Below the pieces are notes generated by a model that worked only from the letters and a program-made list of their open reading frames with translations, made no database searches and was not told the DNA's origin. Shown one piece after another: positions 1 through 13,900 of a stretch of 64,000 bases of DNA (positions within the stretch are counted from its first letter, which is position 1; the number at the start of each line of letters is the position of its first letter). The stretch comes from Piliocolobus tephrosceles (Eukaryota; Chordata; Mammalia; Primates; Cercopithecidae): positions 135,774,604-135,838,603 of the forward strand of contig NC_045437.1 in NCBI RefSeq assembly GCF_002776525.5, given 5' to 3'. The position numbers and the translations under genes were made by a program.

Positions 1-1825
1 ACAGTATGACATGGGAAAAGTTTTAACAGTATGAAAAGTAGCCACATTTGGTGAAAGAAACCATTGTCCCTGTTACAAATGTCTGACCTAGAAGCTACCA
101 CCACTGTGGGAACTTGCAAGCTCTCAAACCCTCTTACCTGGAGTTTGTACCTGGCTTTCTGTCTTCTCACAGAAAAAAATGTGTGGAATGGTTATTAGTT
201 TCTTCTAGTGAGTTAAGCTATAGTGGTGGTTCTCAGATTTCTCACAAAACAGTGTTCTATCACTAACAGAAAAACTGTTACTATGTAAAAATTTTAGCAC
301 TCTTTTTATTTTGTACCTTACCTTAAAGTATTACCTTAAATATCTGGTCCCTGTTAAAATAATTGATTAAATAGCAAACATTGTAAGCAGAAGCAATGAC
401 TCATGCTTAATTCTAAAACAGAATACATTGATGTGACAGAATTAAAATGACTAGAATATAGGATACAAGGCATTCCTGATGCTCTCCATCCCAAGGGATA
501 GCTGTTAGACACATAGTTGGGGTAAATAAAGAGCAAAAGCCTAATGGATTTGTTATTTTGGCTCATCAAAATGCTTTTCTAGTCGGGTACAGTGGCACAT
601 ACCTCTAGTCCCAGCTGGTCAGGAGGCTGAGGCAGGAGGACCGCTTGAGGCCAGCCTGGGCAACACAGCAAGATCCCCCATCTCTTTATTTTTCTTTTTT
701 TAAAGAGCTTTTCTTTCACAAAATGGCTATACAAAACATGGATCAACAAGTTGTTTCTAAAAAGTTATTGTGCTCAGGATTGTGATACCATATTGCATAC
801 ACCTAATATTCTCTATTATTAAAGTTACTCCTTGTTAGTATAATTAAATATGCAATTAGTACTTTATGACCTAAAAATGTAAAAAGTGCTTTGTCACTTG
901 AGCAAAGTATAGGAACTCCTTGGCTTATGGTATAAAGTTGTTGAGGGCTGGAAGCTTTTTCCTTAGTCAAAGTTCAAAGTAAGGTGGGCATGGTGGTTCA
1001 TGCCTGTAATCCCAGCACTGTGGGAGGCCAAGGAAGGAGACTCACATCAGCCCAGGAGCTTGAGACTAGCCTAAGCAGCATAGGGAACCCCCATCTCTGC
1101 ACAAAATGTAAAACTTGCCAAGATAATGACTTATGCCTATAGTCCTAGCCACTCTGGGAAACTGAGGAGGGGAGGGTCACCTGAGCCCAGGAGGTTAAAG
1201 CCTCAGTAACTGTGATCACACCACTACACTCCAGCCTGGGCAACAGAGTTATACCTTATCTCTAACCAAAAAAAAAAAAAAAGAAAAAACAGTTCAAAAT
1301 AAGCCAGGAGCAATGGCTCACGCTTGTAATCCTAACACTTCGGGAGGCTGAGGCGGGTGGATCACCTGAGGTCAGGAGTTTGAGACCACCCTGGCCAACA
1401 TGGCAAAACCCCGTCTCTACTAAAAATACAAAAATTGGCCGGGTATGGTGGCTTGTGCCTGTAGTCCCAGCTACTGACGAGGCTCAGGCAGGAGAATTGC
1501 TTGGACCTAGGGGGCAGAGCTTGCAGTGAGCCGAGATCGCACCACTGAGTTCTAGCCTGGGCGACAGAGTGAGACTTCGTCTCAAAAAAAAAAAAAAAAA
1601 AACAAAGTAATAGACATACAGATTCCTGAAAACAGCTAGTTTGGGAGATGGGAAAGGGAAAACTATCCCTACTTCCCTTCCAATGTATTTTATCTTAAAA
1701 GTTTTGGTAATAGATGAATTGATTGTATTGCTGAGCTTGGAATGGTTCTTAATTTTTAAAAAGAACTGAAATTCTGTACTATTTTTATCTTCAACTTTTT
1801 TTTTCCTTTTTCCCCCATGATGTAG
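1..1825 (+). other. GEMIN5 intron sequence with three Alus
   Basis: No exon is recognised. A partial Alu lies at 585-703, an AluJ-like at 982-1290 and an AluS-like at 1300-1603, all + strand. Positions 1-583 and 704-980 show nothing recognisable. Confidence 0.7.
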
Positions 1826-1954
1826 TTTCTAGAGAACCAGTTATCAGAGAACCAGTTATCTGCACTCCGGTTTCCTCAGGCTTTGAAAAGTCAAAAGTCA
1901 CCATTAATAACAAAGTCATTTTACTGAAAAAGGAGCCACCAAAAGAGAAGCCAG
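1826..1954 (+). CDS. GEMIN5: GEMIN5 coding exon (first in window)
   Basis: The acceptor is tgatgtag|TTTC and the donor GCCAG|gttggt. The reading frame starts at 1828 after two bases of a split codon. It encodes a linker between the WD40 and TPR-like parts, ending KKEPPKEKP and one base of a Glu codon. It contains a perfect 15-bp direct repeat that encodes REPVI twice (about 1831-1860). Confidence 0.9.
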
Positions 1955-4900
1955 GTTGGTATCTAGTAATTAAAATACAGTATTTTATTAAAACAGCCCA
2001 AAATATTACATGCAACTGTCAAAAAACTGTGGTTTCTTGTTTGTTTTTTTAGGTTCAAAATATTTGTGGGTTTTCCGATTATGGGTTTTTTGTTTGTTTT
2101 TTGTTTGAGACAGATTTTCACTCCAGTCGCCCAGGCTAGAGTGCAGTGGCGCACTCTCGACTCACAGGCACCTGCCACCACGCCCAGCTAATTTTTGTAG
2201 AAGTGGGGATTCGCCATGTTGGCCAGGCTGGTCTCAAACTCCTGGCCTCAAGTGATCTGCCCACCCCAGCCTCCCAAAGTGCTGGGATTACAGGCGTGAG
2301 CCGCTGCACCCAGCCTTCCATTTTGGGTCATGCTTTTGAATTTTTTTTAGCACTTGCTGAAATGTTTTGCAGTTGTTGATATTACATCATAAATGTTAGC
2401 AAGAGCATTTTTGTGTGTATTGTGAACGATGCCCCCAGCAAATTTATTTTGAAAGCTTCTTTATTAGGAGGAGGAACTTTCTGTGCCTGTGGTGTCATCC
2501 TGCCAGTAGGTTACATTCACACAATAGGCATTCCGTTTTATGTTTCTGATCAGCTCTCCTTCAGATAATGTGTACTTTTATTACATTTCAGAAGCCTTAA
2601 TCAAGAAGAGAAAAGCTCGTTCCTTGCTTCCCCTGAGTACAAGTCTGGACCACAGATCCAAAGAGGAGCTTCATCAGGACTGTTTGGTACTAGCAACTGC
2701 AAAGCACTCCAAAGGTACAAAAATGTACTGCCTTGGCCCATCCATAGTCTTCTGGGACTGACATAAAAGGGATGTTTACTTAGCTATTGAATGAATGCCC
2801 AAAGAAATGTCTAAAATTGTTTTCTGTATTTTTATGTTCTCCAGCTTTCCCTTCCCTCCACATCCCTACACCCCTACACCCTGCTGCCCAACTCCCCATT
2901 GTGGTCCACTGTCAGCACGGCCATGCCTTTCAGATGTAGTGCTCTGCTTTTATTCTAAATCTACTTCCTCCCAGCCATCTGTGTGCCAGAATTGGTATGT
3001 TGGCCTAAATATTTCAGCATGAATAAATTCCTTCAACTATTTTTCCCCATTGAACAGTATCCTTATGGAGAAAAAAAAAAATTTTCTTATTGGAAATATG
3101 CCCATAATATGGCAGTTTCTTAAAAAAAGCTTTTGATGGAAGCTTTTGATAGAAGTTTTGTTTTGAAAGGTTTTTTTATTTTTGTTTTCCAAAGTCTTCA
3201 TTTGATGTCCACTATTTTGATATTTTAATAACTTTATTTTTTTAATTTGAAGTTTACATGTGGAAAAGGGATGCACATAATAAAATGAAATGGAAACAGT
3301 ATAAAAAGAAAGTAAATCTCGCCGGGCACAGTGGTGCATGCCTGTTGTCCCAGATGCTTAAGGGGCTGAAGCAGAAGGATCACTTGAGCTCAGTTCAAGG
3401 CCAGCCTGGGCAACATAGTGAGACCCTGTCTCTATTTTTTTTTAAAAATTGTTTTTAAATTTTTTTTCAAAGTAAATCTTCCTCCCAGTCCTCTGTTTCT
3501 CCTCCCCGGGAATGGAGGACTATCCTCCCTCCCAGGTACTGTCTCCCCCTACCCTAACAAGGGTAGTCACTATCCTGGGCTTCCATTTCTTTCTTTCTTT
3601 TGAATTTTGTACTGTTTTGTCTGTATTACATAATCAAACTATTATCAGTTTCTTGTCTTGATGGAGATGTTTTATGCTTTTATTATATATATAGCCTTCT
3701 CTTTGGAGCTTTGTGATGACTTCCTATAACTTACATAGTTAACCTTCTAGTTTCACATTATTTTCCTTACTGGAAAATTACTCAGTTGACTTTTTTTTTA
3801 AGCAAAGGATGAATATTGAATCCCCTTGTGGTAAGTCCCAGTGAATATTAAGGACTTTCTTTTACTTACTAATATTGTTTTGCTTGTTTTTTACTGCACT
3901 TAAATATGTGCTGATTTTGGGTTCACTTTTAACATTTTAAGTGTTTTTGTGTTTTGCTCCCTTTGTAACTGCAGGAGTGTCTGTTAGAGCTCTGATTCTC
4001 TTAGTGTCTGAAGTGGGTGTTCCAAACATATATTCGGAAGTTACTGGACAGAAAACTGTAACCAATGTAATGACTTCATCTGATTTTTTTTGCCTTTTTA
4101 AATTAACAGAACCGAATGAAGATGTGTCTGCTGATCTTGAGGAAAGATTTCATCTGGGGCTTTTCACAGACAGGGCTACCCTGTACAGAATGATTGACAT
4201 TGAAGGTGAGGCAAATCCAGTCAACGTAATCCCATCCATCTTTATACTTTCCTAACATTTTGTGTGCACCTCTTTGATGGCTGCCATCCGGTGATATTAT
4301 AACGGTTAGTTTTACCTGTCAGCTAACTAGGTTTTGAGCTCACTGACTTACATATTGATAGGTCCCTTGCATCATCATAGGATCCTAAACATACAGCATT
4401 CACTCTGAGTACATGTGAAGGTGGGTGAGTGGACAGTGACCAAGTGGGCTTCAGATCCTATTGTAATCACTCTGGTAGGTGACACCCATCAGAGAATGAC
4501 TGCATATTTTAGGAGCTCACTTTCTCTTCTATCTTGCCTTTCTTTTTCTACAAGTCAATAATAGATGTTTCTGAAACACCTTCCAAACTTTATCTCTCTT
4601 TCAAACAGGAAAAGGTCACTTAGAAAATGGCCACCCTGAGTTATTTCACCAGCTTATGCTTTGGAAAGGAGATCTCAAAGGTGTTCTCCAAACCGCAGCA
4701 GAAAGAGGGGAGCTGACAGACAGCCTTGTGGCTATGGCACCAGCGGGTATGGTTTTTGTGTTCATTCTTTTCAGTAAAAGCTCTATCATCTCTGGGATAC
4801 GTCCACTAAAGATGGCTCTTGGCAGTACCAGTCTTCAGCTTGAAATCACTTACAAATAGATATAATGCTAATCCTGTTTGCAGCAGTAGACAAACTCATA

Positions 4901-7900
4901 AATCCAACCCAACCCCTGTGAGAAAGAGCAGGTCACTGACACTTTAATGGCAAAAGCATAATTGTTGAGAACTTCTTGAAGGACAATTTGGCCATGTCTA
5001 GTAAATTTTAAAGATACAATGGCACAAGTCTGGAGTCCCCAGCTGCTCTGGAGGCTGAGGCAGGAGGATTGCTTAAGGCTAGGCATTCAGACCTATAGGG
5101 CACTGTTAATTGTGCCTGTGAATAGCCACTGTACTGTAGCCTGGGCAACATTATGAGACCTTGTCTCTTTAAAAAACAAAAAAAAAGGTGGGTGTGGTGA
5201 TTCATGCCTATAATACCAGCATTTCGGGAGGCTGAGGTGGGCAGGCCACTGGATCCCAGGAGTTTGACACCAGCCTAGGCAACATGGCAAAACCCCATCT
5301 CTACAAAAAATTAAAAAATTATCTGGGCATGGTGGCATGTACCTGTAGTCCCAGCTACTTGGGAGGCTGTGGTGGGAGGATCACCTGAGCCCAGGGAGGT
5401 TGAGGCTGCAGGGAGCCATCATTGTGCTACTGCGCTCCGGCCTGAGCCACAGAGCGAGACCCTGTCTCAAAAAACAATAAAAGGAAAGAGAGAAGAAAAA
5501 AAAAAAGCACGTAAGCGTGTTACCTTCGGTTCGTCAGTTCTAATTATAGGAATTTATCTAACTGTGCTCACACATTCCTTTCTGTATCTTTTCAACTTTG
5601 TACTGTTTTGTTTGTGTTACATAATCAAACAATTGATGTTTCAGAATGTGTAGATGAAGCAGATCATCCATAATGGTGGCTGAATTGGTATCTAAATGTT
5701 CTGCTGAATGCATTGACTGAAAACAAGGCTTTTCAACCCAAATATACTGGGTTTTGTTTTTACTTTTTCTTCAACTGTTGTTTTAACCACCATCTTTCAT
5801 TTTTTCAGCTGGCTACCATGTGTGGCTATGGGCTGTGGAAGCTTTTGCCAAACAGCTGTGTTTTCAGGATCAGTATGTCAAGGCTGCTTCTCACCTACTT
5901 TCCATCCACAAAGTGTATGAAGCTGTGGAGCTGCTCAAGTCAAACCATTTTTACAGGTATGTGTGGTCCTAGAGTTGGGATAATACTTGGACATAATGTG
6001 AAAATAATCTAAACTTCTCTATTGTTAAAGTAACATAAATAGAAGAAACAGTCCTCCTGTCTCAGCCCCCTGAGTAACTGGGACTACTCAGGAAGTGCGT
6101 GCCACCACATCCAGCTATTTTTTTAGTTTTTTTTGTAGAGACAGAGTCTTGGCTGTGTTGTCTAAGCTGATTTCCAACTCCTGGGCTCAAGCGATCCTCC
6201 TGCCTCAGCCTCCCAAAATGCTGGGATTACAGGCATGAGCCACCATGCTTAGCCAAGATTTTCTTTTTGTCCTACCCTGCTTTGGTTTTGTTGTCTTCCT
6301 TTAGAAAGTGTTGAACTTTGTTTTGGCAAGTAGTAAAGTTGTATATCAGCTTGATCTTTTCATGGCTTGTTTTTAAACTTTGTTAGGGCAAGTTTATCAT
6401 ATTCTAGAATTAGTTTGGACCTCCTACATTCTGATATCTTTATTGAATGCCTTATGCATTCAACAAGTCAAAACTCAGATGTCTCCAGGTCCTGAGTAAG
6501 CTCTGGTAATTGTTCAGCTTACAGTTACCTAGTCATTCTTTGTTTAGACTTATGGAGTTTCCTTTACATACGTGGCTTTGAATTTAGCCAAAGACTCAAT
6601 GTGGATGTCTTTCTCTGGACAACTTCCTCCTTCTTAGTATCCTGCCCCTCAGATTTCCATTGTTGCCTCTTCTCAACTCAGAGACTGCTGAGGTTTTGCT
6701 TGGGTTTTCCTTAGGAAAACGGCTTTGGGCAGAAAGCCAGTGCCAAGATAGGGCTCCCATCGTTTATTTCTGTTCTCTTAGGGATTACTGTCCTGTGCCG
6801 CCTGTTACCCGGTGTCTGAAAACAGTTGTTTCAGACATTTTGTCCAGTATTTTAGTTTTATGGCAGGAAGGTAGGTCTGGTCCCAGGTATTCCATCATGG
6901 CTGGAAGTGGAAGTCCCAAAATCCTTTCAAAGTATTGCTCTGTTTAGATCACTTCAATAAATCACTTTTTTCCCCAGCTACAACTTTATGTTGGCTACAA
7001 CTCAGCAGTTGTATGTCATTTGAAAAATATTTGTTTACTGAATTGTACAGATCCAAATGTTAACATATCTTATTATAAAATACCCAAAAATATCACATTC
7101 CTTACTATCACCGTCAGTCTCATCAGAAAATTCTAACTTATGGGAAACTGTCAAGCACACAAGTGGTAGGTACAAGTTTTCTAAAATTCTAATTTTTGCT
7201 AGAAAACTCACATTTTATCATTAGTAACAAATACTGTTGGTTGTTTTTAATGAAGTGGTTAGTCATTTTTTTTTTTAGAAGAAAGGAGGTTCTATGAAAA
7301 AAGCAGCCGGTTTAGCTTGTAATTTGTTCATACAGGTGTTTCCTAGAGACAACCATCCTACTTTGGAATGCAGCAGAGAACAGCAAATGTTCTTCCCATT
7401 TGTCACACAGAATATTAAAGTGTTTTGGACTTGAGGGATTTAGTAAAATTCATAATTTGTACTGCTTCATTAAGGGCATTCTTCCTTTTTTCCCACTGTA
7501 AGAGCCACTGCCTTCTTTCTTAGATGCCAGAATTTACCAACCATTGCTTTTGCACAATCAGTGCAAATGTCAACACAGTTTTTTTTTTTTAATAAAAAAG
7601 CACATAACTGACTCTTAGCATTGTTACAAAATAGTTTTAACCTCATGAACCGTCTGAAAGGTTCTTGAGGACCCCCTAGGAATCCACAGACCACAAATTT
7701 AAGAACCGCTGATCTAAGTGAAGAAACGAATGAAGCGTGTGTTTCTAATTTGTCTATATAATGCAAGTGCAGTTTTTTAAAGGAAGTTGGAACAATAAGA
7801 CAACGCAAAAGGGACAATTTGTCCTGTCTTACAGCCCCTCCTAGGGCCATACACAGAGGAGCCTTTTCAGATTGGCTAAAGTATCTATTCTTGCCTTTAG

Positions 7901-10900
7901 GGAAGCTATTGCAATTGCCAAGGCCCGGCTGCGCCCAGAGGACCCAGTCCTGAAGGACTTGTACCTCAGCTGGGGAACCGTCCTAGAAAGAGATGGCCAT
8001 TATGCTATCGCAGCCAAATGGTAAGCCTGAGGAGTGGAGGGATGCATCCAATGTAGAAGAGCTTCTGCCAGAAAGGGGAGGACAGGAATACAAGTGACAA
8101 GTTTAGAGCTGGAGGTAAAGCAGCGAGAAATTATTTAAAAGATATGTATATTCAACTTAGTTTCATAAGACTCATCAAGAACTACCTCCTGATTTATTTA
8201 TGTAAATCACTATAACTATTCAAGAAAAACCTCAGTAGCAGATTCAGAAATTATGCATTTTTCTAATGGTCTTTATAACATCAAGTAAAGGAACCTCAAC
8301 CCATGCTGGATTGAACCCAAACAGAGGAGTCATTCCCTCTCATTTTCCTTATGTCCTTATGATATTGTTTCTCATACACTCTGCTGAATTGTGCTGGCCT
8401 CAGCCTTCACGGGAACAACCGGGGCAATGACGTACCTGGGACCACAGGAAGGCACATGCAGCAAAGTGGATAGAAAGAAATGATTCCATCCTCTAGGAGG
8501 GGGAATAAAAGATCTGTTTATGACCTTTTCTTCACATTTTTATTCATATTATAGCTATTTAGGGGCCACTTGTGCTTATGATGCAGCCAAAGTTCTGGCC
8601 AAAAAGGGGGATGCAGCATCACTTAAAACGGCTGCAGAGTTGGCTGCCATCATAGGAGAGGATGAGGTGTCTGCTTCCCTGGCTCTCAGATGTGCCCAAG
8701 AGCTGCTTCTGGCCAACAACTGGGTGGGAGCCCAGGAAGCCCTGCAGCTGCATGAAAGTCTACAGGTCAGTCTGTTATTTCATCTCCTAGTATACAAGAG
8801 GGAAGTGTCCCAAATCCTCTTCTAGTCAGATCTGAGTTAATAACCCAGTTGCACAAGCTGTGCCAATTTGGCAGGCCCAGCAAGCCCTGGCCATGCTGTC
8901 CCACTGAAGTACTGTGACTTGTTAGTTGCCATATTCAGAGTAAGAGATAATATGGTCATTCACAGTAATTCCCATTGCTTATCTGTTTGTATAAAACACC
9001 TGTGAGCCGGGTACAGTGGCTCACACTTGTAATTCCAGTACTTTGGGAGACTGAAGCGGGCAGATCACTTGAGGTCAGGAGTTCAAGCCCAGCCTGGAAA
9101 CATGGTGAAACCCCGTTTCAACTAAAAATACAAAAATCAGCCGGACGTGGTGGCACGCTTCTGTAATCCTAGCTGCTCGGGAGGCTAAGGCAGGAGAATC
9201 ACTTGAACCCGGAAGGCGGAGGTTGCAGTGAGCCGAGATCCAGCCTAGGCGACATAATGGGACTCTGTCTCAAAAAAAAAAAAAAAAAAACGGCTGTGAA
9301 CAGACTTTAGTCAGCCCAGGCCTTGGGTTAGCAGTCTAGGGTTTCTTCATTGATGTTATCAGCGAACATCAAAAGGTCTTCCTTGAAGAGGGAATGGTTG
9401 GCCTCTAACAGAAATCATGGAACTCTACCTGTAAACGCCCCTCTTAACTGTAAGCTATGGAAAAAACTGCCGGATGCAGCAGATCACTTGAGGTTAGCAG
9501 TTCGAGACCAGCCTGGCCAACATGGCAAAATCTCGTCTCTACTAAAATTACAAAAATTAGCCAGGCGTGGTGGTACACATCTGTAATCTGGCTACTTGGG
9601 AGGCTGAGACAGGAGAATTGCTTGAACCCATGAGACAGAGGTTGCAATGAACTGATTGTGTCACTGCAATGCAGCCTAGGTGACAGAGTGAGACTCTTCA
9701 GAATAAAAAAGAGAAAAGTGTGAGAAAATAGAAATGTCTTATTTCTTTTTTTTTTTTTTTTTTTTTTTTGAGACGGAGTCTTGCTCNNNNNNNNNNNNNN
9801 NNNNNNNNNNNNNNNNNNNNNNNNNNNNNNNNNNNNNNNNNNNNNNNNNNNNNNNNNNNNNNNNNNNNNNNNNNNNNNNNNNNNNNTTTTGAGACGGAGT
9901 CTTGCTCTGTCACCCAGGCTGGAGTGCAGTGGCTGGATCTCAGCTCACTGCAACCTCCACCTCCCGGGTTCACGCCGTTCTCCTGCCTCAGCCTCCCGAG
10001 TAGCTGGGACCACAGGCGCCGGCCACCTCGCCCGGCTAATTTTTTGTATTTTTAGTAGAGACGGGGTTTCACTGTGTTAGCCAGGATGGTCTCGATCTCC
10101 TGACCTCGTGATCCGCCCGTCTCGGCCTCCCAAAGTGCTAGGATTACAGGCTTGAGCCACCGCGCCCGGCCGAAATGTCTTATTTCTTAAATTTTTTTGG
10201 TTCCCCTCTGGTTAAAAATGAGTAACATACCACTGCCTTTTTGACACATCAAAACAGATTAAAGTATTGGCACTTACCTAGTTTCTAAAACATGTAAACA
10301 TTTGATTCATTTTAGAAAACTTTGTCAGATACTAACCAGAGGTTGTTTTTTGTTTGTTTTTGTTTTTTTGAAACGGAGTCTCACTCTGTCGCCCAGGCTG
10401 GAGTGCAGTGGCCAGATCTCGGCTCACTGCAAGTTCCGCCTCCCGGATTTACGGCCTTCTCCTGCCTCAGCCTCCCAAGTAGCTGGACTACAGGCACCCG
10501 CCACCTCGCCCGGCTGGTTTTTTGTATTTTTTTTAGTAGAGACGGGGTTTCACCATGTTAGCCAGGATGGTCTCGATCTCCTGACCTCGTGATCCGCCTG
10601 TCTCGGCCTCCCAAAGTGCTGGGATTACAGGCTTGAGCCACCGCACCCAGTCTACTAACAAGAGTTTTTTTAAGTTCTTCGTTCCCTAGCAGAGTACGGA
10701 GCCTAAAGATGGTTTTTAGCTGAATATTTAGAGCCCAAGGAACATGGTACATGGGGAGGTAGCTTTCTGGGAACAGCAGAATAAAAATGGAGGTGACAGT
10801 AGGACACCCTAAAAGATAATGCCACTGAGCATTATTTAGAAAATGACCAAGTCCAGAGAGATTTTAATTTATCCACAATCAAAGTTTCCAGAATGACTGT

Positions 10901-13900
10901 TTAGCATTTTAGTTTTTCTCTTAAACAGCATCCTTAACAAAGCAAGAAAACCTAATAAGCATATGCTAAATATTTTGATAAGGGCTATTTTGGTTTTGTG
11001 GAACAGAGACTCTTTCAAGCTTAACTGAGAAGATACTGTTATAGGAGTATACAAGGAATCTCATGGCAACTAAAAATGTAGTAAAAATAAATTTTCTTTT
11101 NNNNNNNNNNNNNNNNNNNNNNNNNNNNNNNNNNNNNNNNNNNNNNNNNNNNNNNNNNNNNNNNNNNNNNNNNNNNNNNNNNNNNNNNNNNNNNNNNNNN
11201 NNNNNNNNNNNNNNNNNNNNNNNNNNNNNNNNNNNNNNNNNNNNNNNNNNNNNNNNNNNNNNNNNNNNNNNNNNNNNNNNNNNNNNNNNNNNNNNNNNNN
11301 NNNNNNNNNNNNNNNNNNNNNNNNNNNNNNNNNNNNNNNNNNNNNNNNNNNNNNNNNNNNNNNNNNNNNNNNNNNNNNNNNNNNNNNNNNNNNNNNNNNN
11401 NNNNNNNNNNNNNNNNNNNNNNNNNNNNNNNNNNNNNNNNNNNNNNNNNNNNNNNNNNNNNNNNNNNNNNNNNNNNNNNNNNNNNNNNNNNNNNNNNNNN
11501 TCATGATCCGCCCGTCTCGGCCTCCCAAAGTGCTGGGATTACAGGCTTGAGCCACCGCGCCCGGCCACACGAAAATAAATTTTCTAGGCCTTTTCTCTGT
11601 GCTTCTGTTTTCTTCTCTCCCAGCCAATTTCCTCTATTAAACCTATTTGGACATGGCTTCTAATGCCTGTCCCAGCTCTTGGATCTACAAAGCTTGTGTA
11701 TTCCAGCAGCTTTGGCCGATTATGCTTTTATTCCTGAGTCCAAAGTTTGGTCAGGGAGAAAGAACCTGATGAGTCCAGCCCATCTTTCCTCAAACTAGGC
11801 TACAAGCCTTAAGTGGCTGGTCTATGTGTGCTTAAATCATTGTGGATAGGGCTAAGTTGGGATTCTGTGTCATAAAAATGGTTTCTTGAGCTCCAAGGAT
11901 AGATTTTCCCCAAAAGGGACCTGGGAAGTGTCTGTCAGATCTCCCCTTTTGTCCCTTTTCATGCATGACTCACAGGGTCAGGTAGCTCACTAATATGCTT
12001 TGGTTGCTGCAGATACAAAGGGAAATACTTCGAAGGACTCAGAAGAGCTCTCGAGATCATCCGCGTGCCATCCCTGTGTAACAGTTCCTCTTCCTTGTTG
12101 TGTTCCAGGGTCAGAGATTGGTGTTTTGCCTTCTGGAGCTACTGTCCAGGCATCTGGAGGAAAAGCGGTTTTCAGAGGGCAAAAGCTCCTCCTCTTACCA
12201 CACTTGGACCACGGGCACAGAAGGGCCTTTTGTGGAGAGGGTGACTGCAGTGTGGAAGAGCATCTTCAGCGTTGACACCCCTGAGCAGTATCAGGAAGCC
12301 TTTCAGAAGCTGCAGAACATCAAGTACCCATCTGCTACAAATAACACGCCTCCCAAACAGGTAAGCCATCTGTACCAGCTTTTGACATTTATCACTCAGT
12401 GGTAAGACTTCCTTAATTCCATGTCTGTCGTAACAGGGAAACAAGCAGAATACCAGATTGTGTTTCAGAAAAGGCTAAAGCATGCCCACACCACCTGGAA
12501 AGATCCCTTCAGACCAATAAAAGCCCTTTAACTTTAAAGTTAGTATTAGATCAGTATTCCCTTTTATTGTTTCTTTTTATTATTATTATTATTATTATTT
12601 GTTTATTTTGAGACAGAGTCTTGCCCTGTCACCCAAGCTGGAGTGCAGTGGCATGATCTTGGCTCACTGCAGCCACCACCTGCTGGGACATGGGGTTCAA
12701 GCGATTCTCCTGCCTCAGACTCCCAAGAGCTGTGATTACAGTTGTGCGCCACCACGCACAGCCACTATTTCGTTTTCTAAAAAAAAAAAGTCTAAAAAAT
12801 ATAGAAAAGCAGAATAATGTAATAACCCATCAACCAGAATTAACAGATGTTCACATGTTGTCATTTTTACTTTGTTAGGGTTTTCTGGTTTCATTTTGTA
12901 TTTTGATTTGAGGAGTTTATAAAATAAAAACAGTACGGTAAAGTTGAAGTCCTTTCTTGTTCCTTTCCTCAGCCCTTCACTCCTTCCCAGCTCACAACAG
13001 GCAACTCCTGTGTCAGTGCCACATGTATTGTTTTGCAGTTTGCTTATTTCAGAGGCCGTTGTTTGTAAAATCTATCCATGGTAATAAAAAGAGATCAGTT
13101 GATATATTTTAACTGCTGTGTCTGTTTTGTGAATATACCTACTTCTTTTTTTTTTTCTTTGTAGAAACTGGATCTCACTGTTATCCAGGCTGGTCTCAAA
13201 CTCCTCAAGTCATCCTCCTGCCTCAGCCTCCCTAAGTACTGGGATTACAGGCGAGAGTCACTGTGCCTGGCATAGTTCTTTCCCTCATTTCAAAATGAGG
13301 GAACATTATGATATTTATGAGGAACAAGACAAAAAACAGTTGGACAGTTTCGTTTTTTTTTTTTTTTCTTTTTTTTTTTAATGAGGCGGAATTTCGCTCT
13401 TATTGCTCAGGCTGGAATACAATGGCACGATCTCTGCTCACTGCAACCCCTGTCTCCCAGGTTCAAGTGATTCTTCTGCCTCAGCCTTCCAAGTAACTAG
13501 GATTATAGGCATGCGTCACCACGCCCAGCTAATATTTTTTAGATTTTTACCTTTTTTTTTGTTTGTTTTAGATGGAGTCTCACTCTGTCATCCGGGCTGG
13601 AGTGCAGTGGCATGATCTTGGCTCACTGCAACCTCCGCCTCCCAGGTTCAAGCGATTCTCCTGCCTCAGCCTCCCGGGTAGCTGGGATTACAGGCACCTG
13701 CCACCATGCCTGGCTAATTTTTTGTATTTTTAGTAGAAATGGGGTTTCACCATGTTGGCCAGGCTGGTCTCGAACTCCTGACCTCGTGATTTGCCCACCT
13801 CGGCCTCTCAAAGTGCTAGGATTATAGGCATGAACTGCTGCAGCCGGCCTATTTTGTAGATTTTTAGTAGAGACAGGGTTTCACCATGTTAGCCAGGCTG

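Noticed and set aside
5015..5185. Functional 7SL RNA gene
   Set aside because: Only ~170 bp, lacks the S domain and the 7SL promoter context; fits a FLAM_A monomer.
7470..7850. 126-codon - strand frame in a GEMIN5 intron
   Set aside because: No family resemblance, no splice context and no repeat-free conservation that could be judged; probably chance.
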